From positions 1 through 64,000 of the forward strand of contig NW_024589878.1 of the NCBI RefSeq assembly GCF_018446385.1: 64,000 nucleotides of DNA, given 5' to 3'. The notes beneath the pieces were generated by a model, which saw only the letters and a program-made list of their open reading frames with translations, searched no databases and was not told the origin of the DNA. Position 1 is the first letter of the stretch. The number at the start of each line of letters is the position of its first letter. A program made the position numbers and the translations under genes. The DNA comes from Zingiber officinale. Taxonomy: Eukaryota > Streptophyta > Magnoliopsida > Zingiberales > Zingiberaceae. Shown here piece after piece: positions 1 to 10,892 of the stretch.

Positions 1-3000
1 CAAGCTCCCAAGTAGCCTCCTCGTCGAATGATGCCATCCGACTTTAACCACCGGATGGTCTTGTTCCGCAACCGACGCCCTTCCGTCGAGAACTGCACGA
101 ACCTCCATAGGTACGTCGTGCCGAATCGAACTGATATTCGCCAAAGACGCGCCGGATCGGTACATATCTCCTCGGCATGGATACATGAAATACATCGTGC
201 ACGCCTGGTAGTGCCGGTCGGTAAGCTACGCCCCGATCCTCTCCAAGATCTCGAAGGGACCGATGTACCGCGGAGTTAGCTTACCTGAGCAATCTCTTCA
301 CCCCTTTCGTAGGTGAAACTCAGAAATACATGGTCACCAACGAGAGAACTCTAGTGGTCTGCGTCTCCGATCAGCGTAACTCTTCTGGCGGTCTGCGCCT
401 CGACATCCTCCGTCTGATAGTACGGACCAACTGCATCCTGCTGAACTCTATGAGGTCCCAACAACTGGGTCTCCAACCTCATCCCAAAGGACGGGTGTCC
501 TACAAGGTCTACCATAGCGCCTCAAGCGGTGCCATCCGGATAGCCGAATGGAAGTTGTTGTAGGAAACTCTACCAACGATGATGGTCCTCCCAACCGCCC
601 AAATCATAACACATGACCTAAGCAGTCCTCTAAAGTCTCAGATGGTCCGCTCGACCGCTCCATCCGCTCGGGATGGAAAGTCGCATCAAACGGAGCTGTG
701 CCCAAGGCTGGTCAGAGACTCGCGGAAGCGGACGTGAACCGTGGATCTCTATCCGAAATGATACTCAATGGAACACCATGTAGTCGATAATCTCTCAACA
801 ATCTGCCAATCGATCCGGGGAATCGGTCCTCCGAATCGCTAAGAGGCATTTGGTTAATCGATCAGCGACACCCAATCGCGTCGGCCTCGTCGTGTCCTCG
901 CAACCCTACCACAAAGTCCATGGTAATGTGATCCACTTCCACTCGTGAATAGGAATCATGAAGTAATCCTTGGGTCTCGTGTTCACCACCACTGCTGCAA
1001 GACATCTAGCTACGAAATCGCGATGTCCTTCTTCATACCGTTCCACCAATAGGAGCGTCTCAAGTCTCGATACATACGGGTTCCACCGGATGGATCGCAA
1101 ATCGAGAACGGTGTGCCTGTAATAGCCTCTGTAAGGCCGGATGAGGCGAGGTAATGCGCCTCGGAGTATATGATACCCTCCTCGCCTGTAAACCTTGGCC
1201 CAAGCTATCGTTGCTAATAAACCGCAATGCTGATCACCGCCTGCCCTCTCGGATCCTCGTTCGATCGATGGTGAGCAACCATGGTAACCGAATACACCGC
1301 CTGCCGGTCCTGCTCCTCAAGATCTAACTCCAGAAACTCAATCAAGTCGGGATGAAGTCCGTGACAAAAAGTCCTTTGGACTTCCTGCCTGCTCACTGCA
1401 CCACATTAGCTTTCGGTGGTAGCTAATGGTACAATCGTAGTCCTTCGTGAACTCCATCCATCTCCTCGCCGGAGATTAAGCTCCTTCTGGTGAAAATGTA
1501 TTTGAGACTCTTATGATCGGTGAGAATCTCAAATGTGATACCGTATAAATGATGAGGCCAGCTTGAAAGCAAAGATGATGGCGCTAACTCCAAGTCATGA
1601 ACCGGGTAGTTCTTCTCATGCTCCTTCAGTCGAGAAGCATAAGAGACTACTTTGCTGTGCCGCATCAGCCCAAACCACTGTAGAGAAGCGTCGGTGTAAA
1701 GTACAAACCCATCCTCTCGGAAGGTAGAACCAAGCGGGCCGACACTAATCTCGCTTGACTCACAGTGGCGGTCTCGCAATCCTCGGACCATATGAACTTC
1801 ACGCCTTTCACGGTAAGGCGTGTCGGTGGCATAACAATACGCGAAGCCCTCGACAAAGCGTCGGTAATATCCGTAATCCCAGAAAACTGCGGATCTCACT
1901 GTGCTCCCAACCGGTGACGACCTCGATCTTCGAGGATCAAATGAAACCCTGCTAGAAACCACGTGTCCCAGAAAACCAGCGAGGACAACCAGAATGCACA
2001 CTTGCGAACTTGGCGTCTGGTGATGTCGTCAAGAATCTCAAGGCATGCGAAGATCGCATGCTCCTCCTCGGAACGAGAATAGACCAATATGTCATCAATA
2101 AAACGATAACAAACTGATCTAGATACTCGAAAAATGCGGTTCATCAAGTCCATAAACACCATTTGGAGCATTGGTAAGCCAAATGGCATTACCAAAACTC
2201 ATAATGACCAGTATCACGATGCGGAAAGGCATCTTCGGATATCGGAATCTCGACTCTCGGTGATGATATCCGGATCGCAGATCAATCTTAGAATACACTG
2301 AAGTACCTCTAGTGATCAAACAAATCCTCAATCCGTGGTAATGGATATTTATTTACGACGGCATTCAGCTGTTTGTAGTCAATACATAACCTCATGGTGC
2401 CGTCTTTCTTCTTGACAAATAGAACTGGAGAACCCCATGGTGAAACACTAGGGCGAATGAATCCCCTGTCTAAAAGCTCCTGGAGTTGAACCTTCACTCG
2501 TTCAACTCTTTTGGTGCCTTTGATATCGGCGTCGCACCCGGTGCCAAATTAATTTCAAAGTCTACTTCACGGTCTGGAACTGTGCCAGGTAGTTCCTCGG
2601 GAAATACATCTGGGAAGTCTTGAACGACTAGAATTTCTTCTAACCTGGCCTTGGTCTTCTCTTCCACCTTACTTATCATAGCTAGATAGATTTCATCACC
2701 GCTCCTCATGGCTTTCCAAGTCTGAGATGCGGATAGGAGTAATCTCTTTTCCTTGGCCTTGCCATGGTAGATGATTTCTTCTTGGCTTGAAGTCCGAAGT
2801 TTGATGCTCTTCCTGTGGCAATCCACTAATGCGTGGTTCTTGGTCAACCAATCCATTACAAGGATGGCATCGTTTAGTTGAATCAGATTAGCTTCGAATC
2901 TCTGGTGACTTCTAAGTATCCACCGGTGAGGATCCAATCGCCGCAACCTAACAGTAGGTAATCTACCAATCTCCCGCATAAAGGTACGGGATATAAAAGA

Positions 3001-3240
3001 GTGCGAACTACCAGTATCAATCAAAATATCAGCGGAGAATGCATAAATGGAAATCATATCGCGGAAAATGGATCCGTCGGCTCGCTGCGCATCCTCCCTG
3101 GTAATCGCATGAACTCGTCCAGTCTCTGGAGGAGGAGGAGGAGGTAACGCTGCCAGCGGCTGCTGCGGCTGGGCAGAAGCCTGCCACTGAGGCTGTACTG
3201 GATAATAAGCCAGAGAAGACTGAGAGGATGGCGACTGATA
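1..3240 (-). pseudogene. Gypsy A pol: protease, RT, RNase H, integrase, partial chromodomain
   Basis: This is the continuation of the gag frame after the stop at 3241-3243; gag and protease share one frame down to about 2494. The aspartic protease active site reads DTGSSHSF around 3000-3020. Reverse transcriptase follows, with a conserved [13 protein letters not shown] block near 2370-2420 and the catalytic FIDDILVYS near 2078-2104. RNase H has an LYTDAS block near 1690-1710 and [17 protein letters not shown] near 1600-1640. Integrase lies within about 1-1400 but can only be followed by alignment to the better copy at 32739-33500. The first 70 bases encode the start of a chromodomain (HxxxEATW-type block). 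Many frameshifts occur below about 2500. They often coincide with CAG/CTG triplets and may be sequence errors rather than real lesions. Confidence 0.85.
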
Positions 3241-4899
3241 CTATGCAGCTGGCTGGAACTGAGTCTGGTACTGCCCCTGAGTCGGATAATAAGATCCTGG
3301 AGCAAAACTTTGGGGTGCTACAGAAGCACTGGAGTACTCCTGTCCAAGCATGCCAAATGCTGCTGCAGAGGGAGCTGCTCCCTGCTGACGCTGTGAGGGT
3401 GTGAATCTCCGCCCTCCTCGTCGTGACACTGACTGACTAGACTGTCCCCTCTGCTCTGACCCTCCGGAAGCCGTGTGCTGAGCCTTCAGCTGACAATCTC
3501 GGCTCTGGTGCCCAGGCAGTTTGCAATAAAAACAAACTGACTGTTCCAGAGTGCAGGCTGAAGTGATGTGGTCTCTGGAACCACATCGGAAACACTGTAT
3601 ATCGCTGGTGGACTGTTTCCGATCCTGCCGAGGAGACCGGAAACGTCCTGAGGAAGACTGTCCTAACTTCTGAGGCCTACGAGAAACCCCAGAAGAACTC
3701 TGACATGACCGTCTGTGACTACTCTGATGCTGTCCTGTCGCCTGTGTCTGCTGGACCTGCCCTGATGTCTGACCCGTATGCTTTCTTTTCCTATCCGGAT
3801 ATGCTGTCTGCCGAGCTAACTCTATCATCAAAGCTCGATTCAATGCATCAGAGTAAGATGTAATCCCTAATCCGGCAAGCTGTACATGCAGATAACCATC
3901 CAATCCCTGTATAAACTGCATCATGCGAGTTCTGTCCTCCGCAACTAACTCTGGACAAAACTGAGCCAACCGGAGGAATTCAGTATTATACTCGGTCACT
4001 GAGTGATTATTCTGCCTCAGACTCATAAAATCCTGTCGGCGAGCCATCTGATAGGACAGTGGAAAGAAACGGCTCTCAAAAGCCTCTCTGAACCTGGTCC
4101 ATGTGACGTTGCGCTCACCAATAATAGAACGCTGAGTAACCCACCAGGCATTAGCTTCATCCCGTAAATGATAAGCAGCCAGCTCTGCTTTCTCCCACTC
4201 GGAGCAAGCCATATAGAAGAAAGTCTGCTCCATAGTCTCTATCCATGACAGAGCCATACTCGGATCGAGATCTCCGCGGAAAAGAGTGAAACGAGTCTTC
4301 ATCGACTCAGCCAGTGCTGGAATCCTAGCTCGTGCAGCGACAATATCAGTGATCTGTGTCGGGACGGCTGCAGGAACTGGCGGAAACACTGGAGCTGATA
4401 CTACAGGTGGTACCGCGGAATAAACCGGAGGAGGAACTCCCGGTGCTGCTGTATATACCGGAGCATAAGCCGTCGGTGGTACTGCCTGGGGAACAAAAGT
4501 GGTGGCAACTGGAGGTACGGTAGGTAATGGTACCGGATATGGTGCAGCTGCTGCTACTGTAGGCACTGGGGGTACAGGTGCCACTGGTATAGGATACACT
4601 GTAGATCCAAGTGGTGGTGGCACTGAATACGTCGTAGGCTGCGCTGGAGCAGATGTCGGGTACACCAATGGTACCCCTGATGGTACTGTAAACAGGGTAG
4701 GCGTGGATACCGTCGGTGTGGCCAAAGTAGGTATCTCTACAGGAGCTATCGGGATTTGAGAGCCCTGCTCCACCGCATCTGAGTGCCCCCGATCGGTGAC
4801 GGGCTCACTAACAATGGGCATCTCGGCATATCCGGAGATCCGTGAATCCTCACGTGGTCGCCGACCACGCGTCTCGCAGCAATCAGTAGATCGTCTCAT
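3241..4899 (-). CDS. gag: Gag polyprotein of gypsy A (N-terminal part of gag-pol)
   Basis: A 552-codon frame starting at the ATG at 4899. Residues about 50-180 are a proline, valine and tyrosine-rich low-complexity region. Residues about 190-370 are the retrotransposon Gag core that forms the capsid-like particle. Two CCHC zinc knuckles follow (CFRCGSRDHITSAC and CFYCKLPGHQSRDC, both CX2CX4HX4C), which bind the element's RNA. The C-terminus is glutamine and serine-rich. The frame ends at TAG (3241-3243), but the same frame continues open through a Q/P-rich linker into the protease. The stop is therefore probably a CAG-to-TAG change in a single ancestral gag-pol frame. Unlike pol further left, this stretch keeps its CAG and CTG codons. 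Confidence 0.85.
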   Translation of the reverse strand: MRRSTDCCETRGRRPREDSRISGYAEMPIVSEPVTDRGHSDAVEQGSQIPIAPVEIPTLATPTVSTPTLFTVPSGVPLVYPTSAPAQPTTYSVPPPLGSTVYPIPVAPVPPVPTVAAAAPYPVPLPTVPPVATTFVPQAVPPTAYAPVYTAAPGVPPPVYSAVPPVVSAPVFPPVPAAVPTQITDIVAARARIPALAESMKTRFTLFRGDLDPSMALSWIETMEQTFFYMACSEWEKAELAAYHLRDEANAWWVTQRSIIGERNVTWTRFREAFESRFFPLSYQMARRQDFMSLRQNNHSVTEYNTEFLRLAQFCPELVAEDRTRMMQFIQGLDGYLHVQLAGLGITSYSDALNRALMIELARQTAYPDRKRKHTGQTSGQVQQTQATGQHQSSHRRSCQSSSGVSRRPQKLGQSSSGRFRSPRQDRKQSTSDIQCFRCGSRDHITSACTLEQSVCFYCKLPGHQSRDCQLKAQHTASGGSEQRGQSSQSVSRRGGRRFTPSQRQQGAAPSAAAFGMLGQEYSSASVAPQSFAPGSYYPTQGQYQTQFQPAA

Positions 4900-5262
4900 A
4901 TCATAAATTAAATTACGATATCAATACCAATATAACAAACATAAAATAACAACATTCCTATTTGGAGATGTTCCATCGCCGTCAGTCTCCCCATTTGACC
5001 TCAAAATTCAACGATATATCGTCGGAAATCCAAATAAATCCAAAACGAATCAAACATAACCATATCGAAAATCGATAATGCCCAGTTTGACTCGCAAACC
5101 TGGCTAACCCAAATATCCTGAATACCCACAACAGTATCCGATAAATCTCCGAACACCAAAAGCAGTATAACCGCTCGATACCAAATAATAAATTGGTATC
5201 AGCTAAATCAAAATCCAAAATACGAAACAAAAGATCGTAAAGCGTGCTCGATACCACTAAAT
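4900..5262 (-). other. Leader of gypsy A with primer binding site
   Basis: Untranslated region between the gag start and the 5' LTR. On the plus strand 5246-5256 reads GCTCGATACCA, the reverse complement of a tRNA-iMet primer binding site lacking one base. The homologous site at 36979-36990 is complete (GCTCTGATACCA). The rest of the leader aligns with 36560-36996 with small deletions. No gene is seen. Confidence 0.8.
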
Positions 5263-7869
5263 TGTCACGCCCCAGAAGAGTCCCTGTCCGAGAAAATCTG
5301 TATGGCGGACAATCAAAATTTTCTACAAGCACTAAATACTCGACACAAAGTGGAATAATAACATAATGAAAATCAATCACCACGCAGGTTTATATATATA
5401 TATTCACCCGTCGACACAACCACGCATAATAATACTCGACTCAAATCAACCCTACTCAACTACACTCGTAAAGCCAAATCCGATTTTTTCTTACCTCTTC
5501 TGCATTCGCGAGCATGTAGTGGAGTAAATCCAAATCATACGAAAAGTTCATCCAACGGAAAGATTCCATACAATATCCATATGTAAGTCCAAAACAAAAC
5601 TAAAATAAAGTCTGATAGCGAAAAGCTAAAATGAAACAACTCAAAAACCAGCAGCGGAGTAGCACTACGTGCAGTGGGGACTAGCGACTGGAACTCCCTC
5701 TTGACAGCATCAACCTGAAAATAACAACAATGGAGGCGGGGTGAGTCCAACACTCAGCAGGTACAGTTGATATGCAAAGTAAAGAAATAACACCTAACAC
5801 TAATTATGCGTACGGTCTCCAGATAAGAAAGATATAAATATGCATCTGAGTAAACAGGAGAATGTTGTACTAACCAGTCCCGAGTATAAGGTCAAACAGT
5901 CAGGGATAAAGGAATCCTGTATGCATGTCAAACATAGGTATCCAAACAATATGCAGCAACCACAAACACAAGCAATAAATGCATCATGCATATGATGCCA
6001 ATGATGCGTCCTGGTCACCCCTGACGCCAGTCGATCATCTCACACAATAGTGAGGCCGAGTGGGTAGGGCTGTGACAACCGTGCACTCTGTCGTCACTAC
6101 TCCTGATGAGTGACCGAGTGGACGGGATGCTGTCGGAGTACACCTATCCTCCTACCCCAAATCATAAATGGGGGAGCGCAATGCTCTCATCTCCCGGTAC
6201 TCAAAGACGGGGAGGAATCCCTGCCGGATAACACGTTGTGTCACACTACCCATGAGCGGACCAACGGTGCCTAACAGAGTCCCTGCTGCAACACACTCAG
6301 CCTGAATCGACCACTAACCCATGAGTGGTGGTGTGTGCAGATCCATGTAACTGGCGATGTGCTCAGCAATAATGGAGCGGACTATCGCACAGCATGCAAT
6401 CATGCAAATGATGCATGGCAATAACCATATAAACATCCTGACCTAATCCTTATATATAGAAATGTGCACCCTAGGTCAAAGAATCATATCAAATCAAGGT
6501 ACACAGAAGGTATAAAAACCTAGGTCCTGAACATGGTCAAGCATGGCATATCACTACCCCTATAAGCATATATAAACAGGTAAAATATACCTGAGATGCA
6601 AAACCAATCAATCAATCAAGCATGTAAGATTTGGGTAGTGATTAACCGAAAACAGATAAGAAACACAATTAATGCAGCATGTTAATTTAATTACTAAGCA
6701 TATCAAATGACATAAGTCAAAAGTACCCGCCTCCGAAAATAGAAAGGTCCAATCCGATATCGAGATGCTCGTCTCGCGACCAGTCCTGTAATAACCACAT
6801 TTAATTTAGCTACATATATATCACATAGCTAAAGAAAATTCCTTATTTACCAGAACCCTAATTCGTTCCACTATAAAATTTGATTTAGGTCTAAACCTAA
6901 ATCAACTTAAACTCTCCCAAATACGAACCTGATACCAGAACAAATTTATACACCTTACCTCTAAACAAACCATTAGATAGAAATCCAAAAACCTAAATCC
7001 AAGTACTCATGAACATAATTACTACACCTTACCTCTTCCTCACAGCCCCTCTTCTGATGATCCTCTGCCAAGACCGTTGCTACTGGCAACCAGGTGAATC
7101 GCTGGACCAAAGCACACCACAAGCAAACCGGATCAAAAAATAAAAATCCTTGCACCTACTAAATTTCCAACCAAGCAAAACCTCACCGTGGACTTGATCA
7201 ATGGCAAAGAGCACTAGGGCACAACACAGTGGAGGAGGCCGACACAAAGGAGATCGGCAAAGGCTCAACTGCTAGGGCTGAGGAAAGCTTCGGCCTCTGT
7301 GGTCGGCGTCGGCTCTATGGTCGGCGTCGGCTCTGTGGTGGCGGCAGAGGAGAGGAGAAGAGAAGAACTCGGCCGGCGGCAGCGTCGGGTACGCACGGCT
7401 AGGGCACTGGTGGCCGGTGCTAGGGCTGTGGAAGAGGGGGAAACGAACGGTGCTCGGCGTCAGCGCCGGTGGGCAGAGAGCAGGCGGTCAAGCGGCGGTG
7501 CTAGGGCTCCGGCAGAGGAGAGGAGGAAAGGGAGAAGAAGTGGCCGGCGTTTTTGTGCTCTCGGAGAGGAGGAATCCGCCGGCCGGCGGTTAGGGCAGAG
7601 AGGAGGAAAATCGGCGGCGTCGGGGAGAAGGGCTCGGGCTCGCGGAAGAGGAAAAGAAACGGAGGAATAAAAATAAGGAAAAAGAAAAAGAAAAGGAAAA
7701 GAAAAATAAAACTTTTCCTCATTTAAATAGGATAGTCTAAACAGGCTTTTCCGGGCCCCGTTTTTATCCCCGTGAACTTATCCGTACGAGCTCCGAAAAA
7801 TTCCCGAAAAATTTCCAAAAATTCCGAAAAATTCCCTTAATCATATTTGCTTATTTCCGGTATTTTACA
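5263..7869 (-). repeat. 5' LTR of gypsy A (TGTCACGCC family)
   Basis: A 2.6 kb LTR reading TGTCACGCC at its left and TATTTTACA at its right on the plus strand, so it has the TG...CA ends of an LTR in either orientation. It aligns along its length with LTRs at 20205-22875 and 36997-42488. Shared landmarks are the block around 5690-5760, the block around 6010-6200 containing CGAGTGGGTAGGGCTGTGAC, and a GC-rich purine-biased segment at about 7290-7670. The first 150 bases carry small deletions. Reading frames in the GC-rich segment are low-complexity and I do not call them genes. Confidence 0.9.
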
Positions 7870-8640
7870 GTACATGTGGTTGATGTATAGTATTGGAGGT
7901 ATCTTGTCGATTAAACCTGTGTTGTGGTGTGTCTACGTGTCTGGTATGTACTATTGAAGGTATCTAGTTGATTATACATATGTTGAGTGTTCATACATGT
8001 CTCGTGTGTACTGTTGGAGGTATCATTTTGCTTATACCTATGATTGTGTGTGCATATATGTCGGGTGTGTACCATTGGAGATATCATATTGATTATTTAC
8101 ATCATGTTCATCATTGCACTATATGTATGTTGATGACCATTGCTCCCTTGTGGTATGAGCTAGTTTGATGACCAATTCTCCCTTGTGGTATGAGCTAGTT
8201 TGACGACCATTGCTCGCTTGTGGTCGGAGCCAGTTGACGGTGATTGTTATACATCTAGACTTGCATGTATCATGTCGACCAGGGCTCCCATCCCATTATA
8301 GGCTGAGGTCAGATCCAGTCGACAGTGATTATTATACATCTGGATTTACATGTATCCTATCAACCAGGGCTCCCTTCTATTGTAGGTTAAGGTTAGAGCT
8401 AGTCGACGGTGAGTGTTATATCCTAGGCTGCCCACAGTGATCTATGGTAGAGTGATCTCCTATAGCCTATAGCTAGATAGCTACTTCCTATCTGCCTACA
8501 GTGATCAGTGGTAGAGTGATTTTGTGTAGACAAGGACTCTGACATTTCGAACTTCCCATAGTGATTTGTGGTACAGTGATTTCATGCAATTCCTATCTAG
8601 ATAGCTAGATATCTTGGCCTTTTGTATTGCTTATGGTGGA
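7870..8640 (+). repeat. Inverted relic of the gypsy B spacer
   Basis: No gene is seen. The stretch holds repeated phrases such as TGTACTATTGAAGGTATC (about 7920-8100) and three copies of a unit with CTCCCTTGTGGTATGAGC (about 8144-8257). The same phrases occur in reverse complement inside the internal spacer of the element at 20205-42488 (about 34745-35450). I infer that this is the spacer of an older, oppositely oriented member of that family, which gypsy A's LTR now abuts. Confidence 0.6.
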
Positions 8641-9155
8641 GCAACCACAAAATTATAATTATCATTTTTAATAAAATTAAACAAAAATAATAGCAATAAA
8701 AATAAAAAATAGAGAATGTAAATAAACTAATGACAATCTAAATTAAAAAGACATGTAAATAAGATTTAATCTTGTGTAGTGCTTATATTGTAAACCAAAA
8801 AAAATAATTAACGTAAACTAAGCGACATTTTATAAGAGAACCACAATTGAATACCTCATAACCATAATAGTCACCTTACTATCTTCATATAACAGAAATA
8901 ATTATGTGGTTGCTAAAATAAAACTCAATAGAAACCCTTTTGAAGTTAGTGTCCTTTCAGTTTCCATTATCCTTATCACCAAAGATCTGAACAATTATTC
9001 ATTCCACCAATTTTTTTCTAGAGTTTCTTTTTTGGGATCCGAAAATGATTGTGTAGCTTGTTGTCTTACTACTGCAGCTTGTTGACAGTTAGTGGTTCCA
9101 TTCCCTTCAGCAACAGACCCTTTTTCTGATTATGTCTCTAATAATGGGGTCTTAG
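8641..9155. other. AT-rich intergenic stretch with a possible gene fragment
   Basis: Bases 8641-8830 are very AT-rich with no feature. On the minus strand, about 8985-9150 reads mostly open, with one stop, through a stretch containing CQQAAVVRQQATQ. It could be a decayed exon but I do not recognise it. The CACTA-like terminus begins immediately after, at 9156. Confidence 0.3.
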
Positions 9156-9476
9156 CACTAGTAGAAAAATCAATTTTTACTTTGGCACAAGCTACTTCAA
9201 TAATTAGTAGTTTTGTAGTATATAATAAATAACTTCAGTAACAACACTAACAAAGTAAAAAAAGTATGTTTTACTTCATATTTTAAAAAATTTGGGCTTC
9301 ACTCCTTTTTTTGGTAGCATATTACTTCGATATAATGTATTTGATAAAGTAAAAAAAATATTTTTTTAATAATTTATAGATGCCGAAGTAAAAAAGATGA
9401 ACAAGATAATTTCATTTTAATGCCCAAACTACCAGTGACCCACCCCATTTTTTTCTCTAACACTAGCGGCGCGCCT

Positions 9477-9821
9477 TCATTCTTTTTGCCAGTGATTTAT
9501 CGACGAAAAATACCAGTCCCTTCTCTTTTTCCCTGATTCCCTGGACGCCTCTTTTTCCCTAATTCTTAAAGGAGACGGAGTGGAAGAACATGATGGCGAG
9601 GGAGCAGTAGCATCGACGGAGGATGTTGATGAAGGTGCGGAGGAGGTGGATGAAGTGGAAGAGGTAGAAGGCATAGGACCAGAAGAAGATGCGACCGGAG
9701 GGGATGGTGCCGAGGGGGAAATAGAGGGGGGTGGTGCGGGAGCGGTCACGTAATTACCAACAAGCGAGGGTTGCAGGATGCATTCTTCTAATGTCGATCT
9801 CAATCCCATGGCGGATGGTGG
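9477..9821 (-). pseudogene. Serine/proline-rich coding fragment inside the CACTA-like element
   Basis: On the minus strand this reads open through a serine, proline and alanine-rich stretch (SISPSAPSPPVASSSG) and a basic tail. On the plus strand it reads as an acidic glycine/glutamate-rich sequence. It is GC-rich compared with the surrounding element, so it may be a captured 5' exon. I do not recognise the source. The Cassandra insertion at 9822 cuts it off, and any frame continuing into 9822-9857 is an artefact of that insertion. Confidence 0.3.
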
Positions 9822-10554
9822 TGTAACGCCCCGACCCGGACGAGCTAGGAATGCCACCAGAATTGTCCATCGAGTTAACGACTAGCTCCACAGACCACCG
9901 GAAGTCCTTTTAGTGTGCTTTGTCCTCACTCACACGCACCCTGAAAAACTTCCCAGGAGGTCACCCATCCTCACGCTTAATTTTGGAGTTCTTAAGTTTG
10001 AGCTTCCGAAAAGGAAGGTGAACCTTAGTGATATGGATAGTATCATCTAGCCTTCTAAGCCATACTTAACTAGAATCTCAGAACGGGGCATTACAATCAC
10101 CCCCACTTAAAGACACAACGTCCTCGTTGTGTAACCATGAATCACACCATAGACAAATCCCAAAATCTCCATCGCTAGGTGGTGCCCTGGGTGCTCCTGC
10201 CACAGGCGCACTAACGGTCGCAAGGTCGCTCTGATACCATCTGTAACGCCCCGGCCCGGGTGGGCTCCACCCAGATCGAGCAAGGAATGCCACCAGAATT
10301 GCCCATCGAGTTGACGACTAGCTTCACAGACCACCGGAGGTCCTTTCAGCGTGCTTTAATTTGTCCTAACTTATGTACCCTGGAAAACATCCCAGGAGGT
10401 CACCCATCATCAGATTTCTCCAAGTCAAGCACGCTTAACTTTGGAGTTCTTAAGTTTGGGCTTCTGAAAAGGAAGGTGCACCTTGGTGATACGGATAATA
10501 CCATCTAACATTTTAAGTCATACTTAATCAAAATCTCAGAACCGGGATATTACA
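9822..10554 (-). mobile_element. Cassandra-type TRIM retrotransposon, complete
   Basis: A 733-bp terminal-repeat retrotransposon in miniature on the minus strand. The two LTRs (9822-10095 and 10242-10554) start TGTAACGCCCC and end ...TTACA on the plus strand. Both contain 5S-rRNA-derived sequence (CCCAGGAGGTCACCCAT and CACGCTTAA-type blocks at 9952-9995 and 10391-10454), the hallmark of the Cassandra family. The primer binding site is complete in reverse complement (GCTCTGATACCA, 10228-10239). A polypurine tract in reverse complement (TCACCCCCACTT) follows the left LTR. A 5-bp target duplication GGTGG flanks the element (9817-9821 and 10555-10559). The internal region of about 146 bp codes for nothing, as expected. 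The left LTR is shorter because of a deletion within the 5S block. Confidence 0.93.
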
Positions 10555-10653
10555 GGTGGACTCGGAATTGCTTAAAAAAATTCAGTTAGATCCCTTTAAG
10601 TGTTCAAAACCATATGATGCTTGTACGGATCAATGTCTTTTCTCCCATATGAT

Positions 10654-10892
10654 TTGACAATGATTGGTTGCTTTGTTAGCATCATGTGGCTGCTTTCCAT
10701 GCCCCCATATGAAGAGGTGAGTTCTTCTTCGTGACCATCTGTTGCAGAGAAGATAAAGATTCCTTTTTTCCTTTTGTTCATCTATTCTTTCTTGCAACAA
10801 AAGAAGAGGTTTGCACTTCTGATTGCATCATTGGTTTTTGAGAGCGCTTCCATTGGCCCTTTGATTGAGCATGTCATTAAGGTCGACAACAG
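10654..10892 (+). pseudogene. Bax inhibitor-1-like gene fragment (two exons)
   Basis: The first exon piece (about 10654-10716) encodes a hydrophobic stretch ending MWLLSMPPYEE before a GTGAGT donor. The second (about 10797-10892) encodes QKKRFALLIASLVFESASIG and then PLIEHVIKVDN before a GTATGT donor. The order hydrophobic helix, PPxEEQKKR, FEGAS-IGPL fits the middle of plant Bax inhibitor-1, a multi-pass ER membrane suppressor of cell death. Only this middle portion is present. The acceptor before the second exon reads GCAA rather than GCAG, and no downstream exons are visible. It lies inside the CACTA-like element, so capture by the transposon is the likely origin. Identification is by motif memory only. 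Confidence 0.55.

Larger units (their letters stand above)
1..7869 (-). mobile_element. Ty3/gypsy chromovirus A, truncated by the left window edge
   Basis: An LTR retrotransposon on the minus strand. Reading right to left it has a 5' LTR (5263-7869), a tRNA-Met-type primer binding site (5246-5256), a leader, gag (4899-3241) and pol (protease, reverse transcriptase, RNase H, integrase, start of a chromodomain). The left edge lies inside the chromodomain, so the 3' LTR and the left target duplication are outside the window. The order RT-RNase H-integrase and the C-terminal chromodomain place it among gypsy chromoviruses; a Tekay/Del-like lineage is my inference. Its LTR is the same family as those at 20205, 36997, 39074, 47457 and 54740. 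Pol from about 2500 down to 1 is full of 1-3 base losses. Confidence 0.93.

Noticed and set aside
4499-4759. Glycine/valine-rich plus-strand frame
   Set aside because: It is the antisense shadow of the proline/valine-rich N-terminal part of gag on the minus strand.
7299-7722. Long GC-rich frames on both strands in the LTR (also near 22261-22813, 39198-39921, 41904-42281, 47845-48260, 57629-58226)
   Set aside because: All lie in the same purine-biased segment of the LTR family, encode only low-complexity R/G/E or S/P peptides in several frames at once, and are not conserved in reading frame between copies.
9477-9857. Single 126-codon frame
   Set aside because: Its apparent start lies within the inserted Cassandra LTR, so the frame as a whole cannot be a real protein. 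Only the part left of 9822 is original host sequence.
10078-10334. Minus-strand frames of 71-75 codons
   Set aside because: They cover the Cassandra internal region and LTR, which are non-coding in this family.
9952-10454. 5S rRNA genes
   Set aside because: The 5S-like blocks are partial and diverged and lie inside the two LTRs of a Cassandra TRIM.
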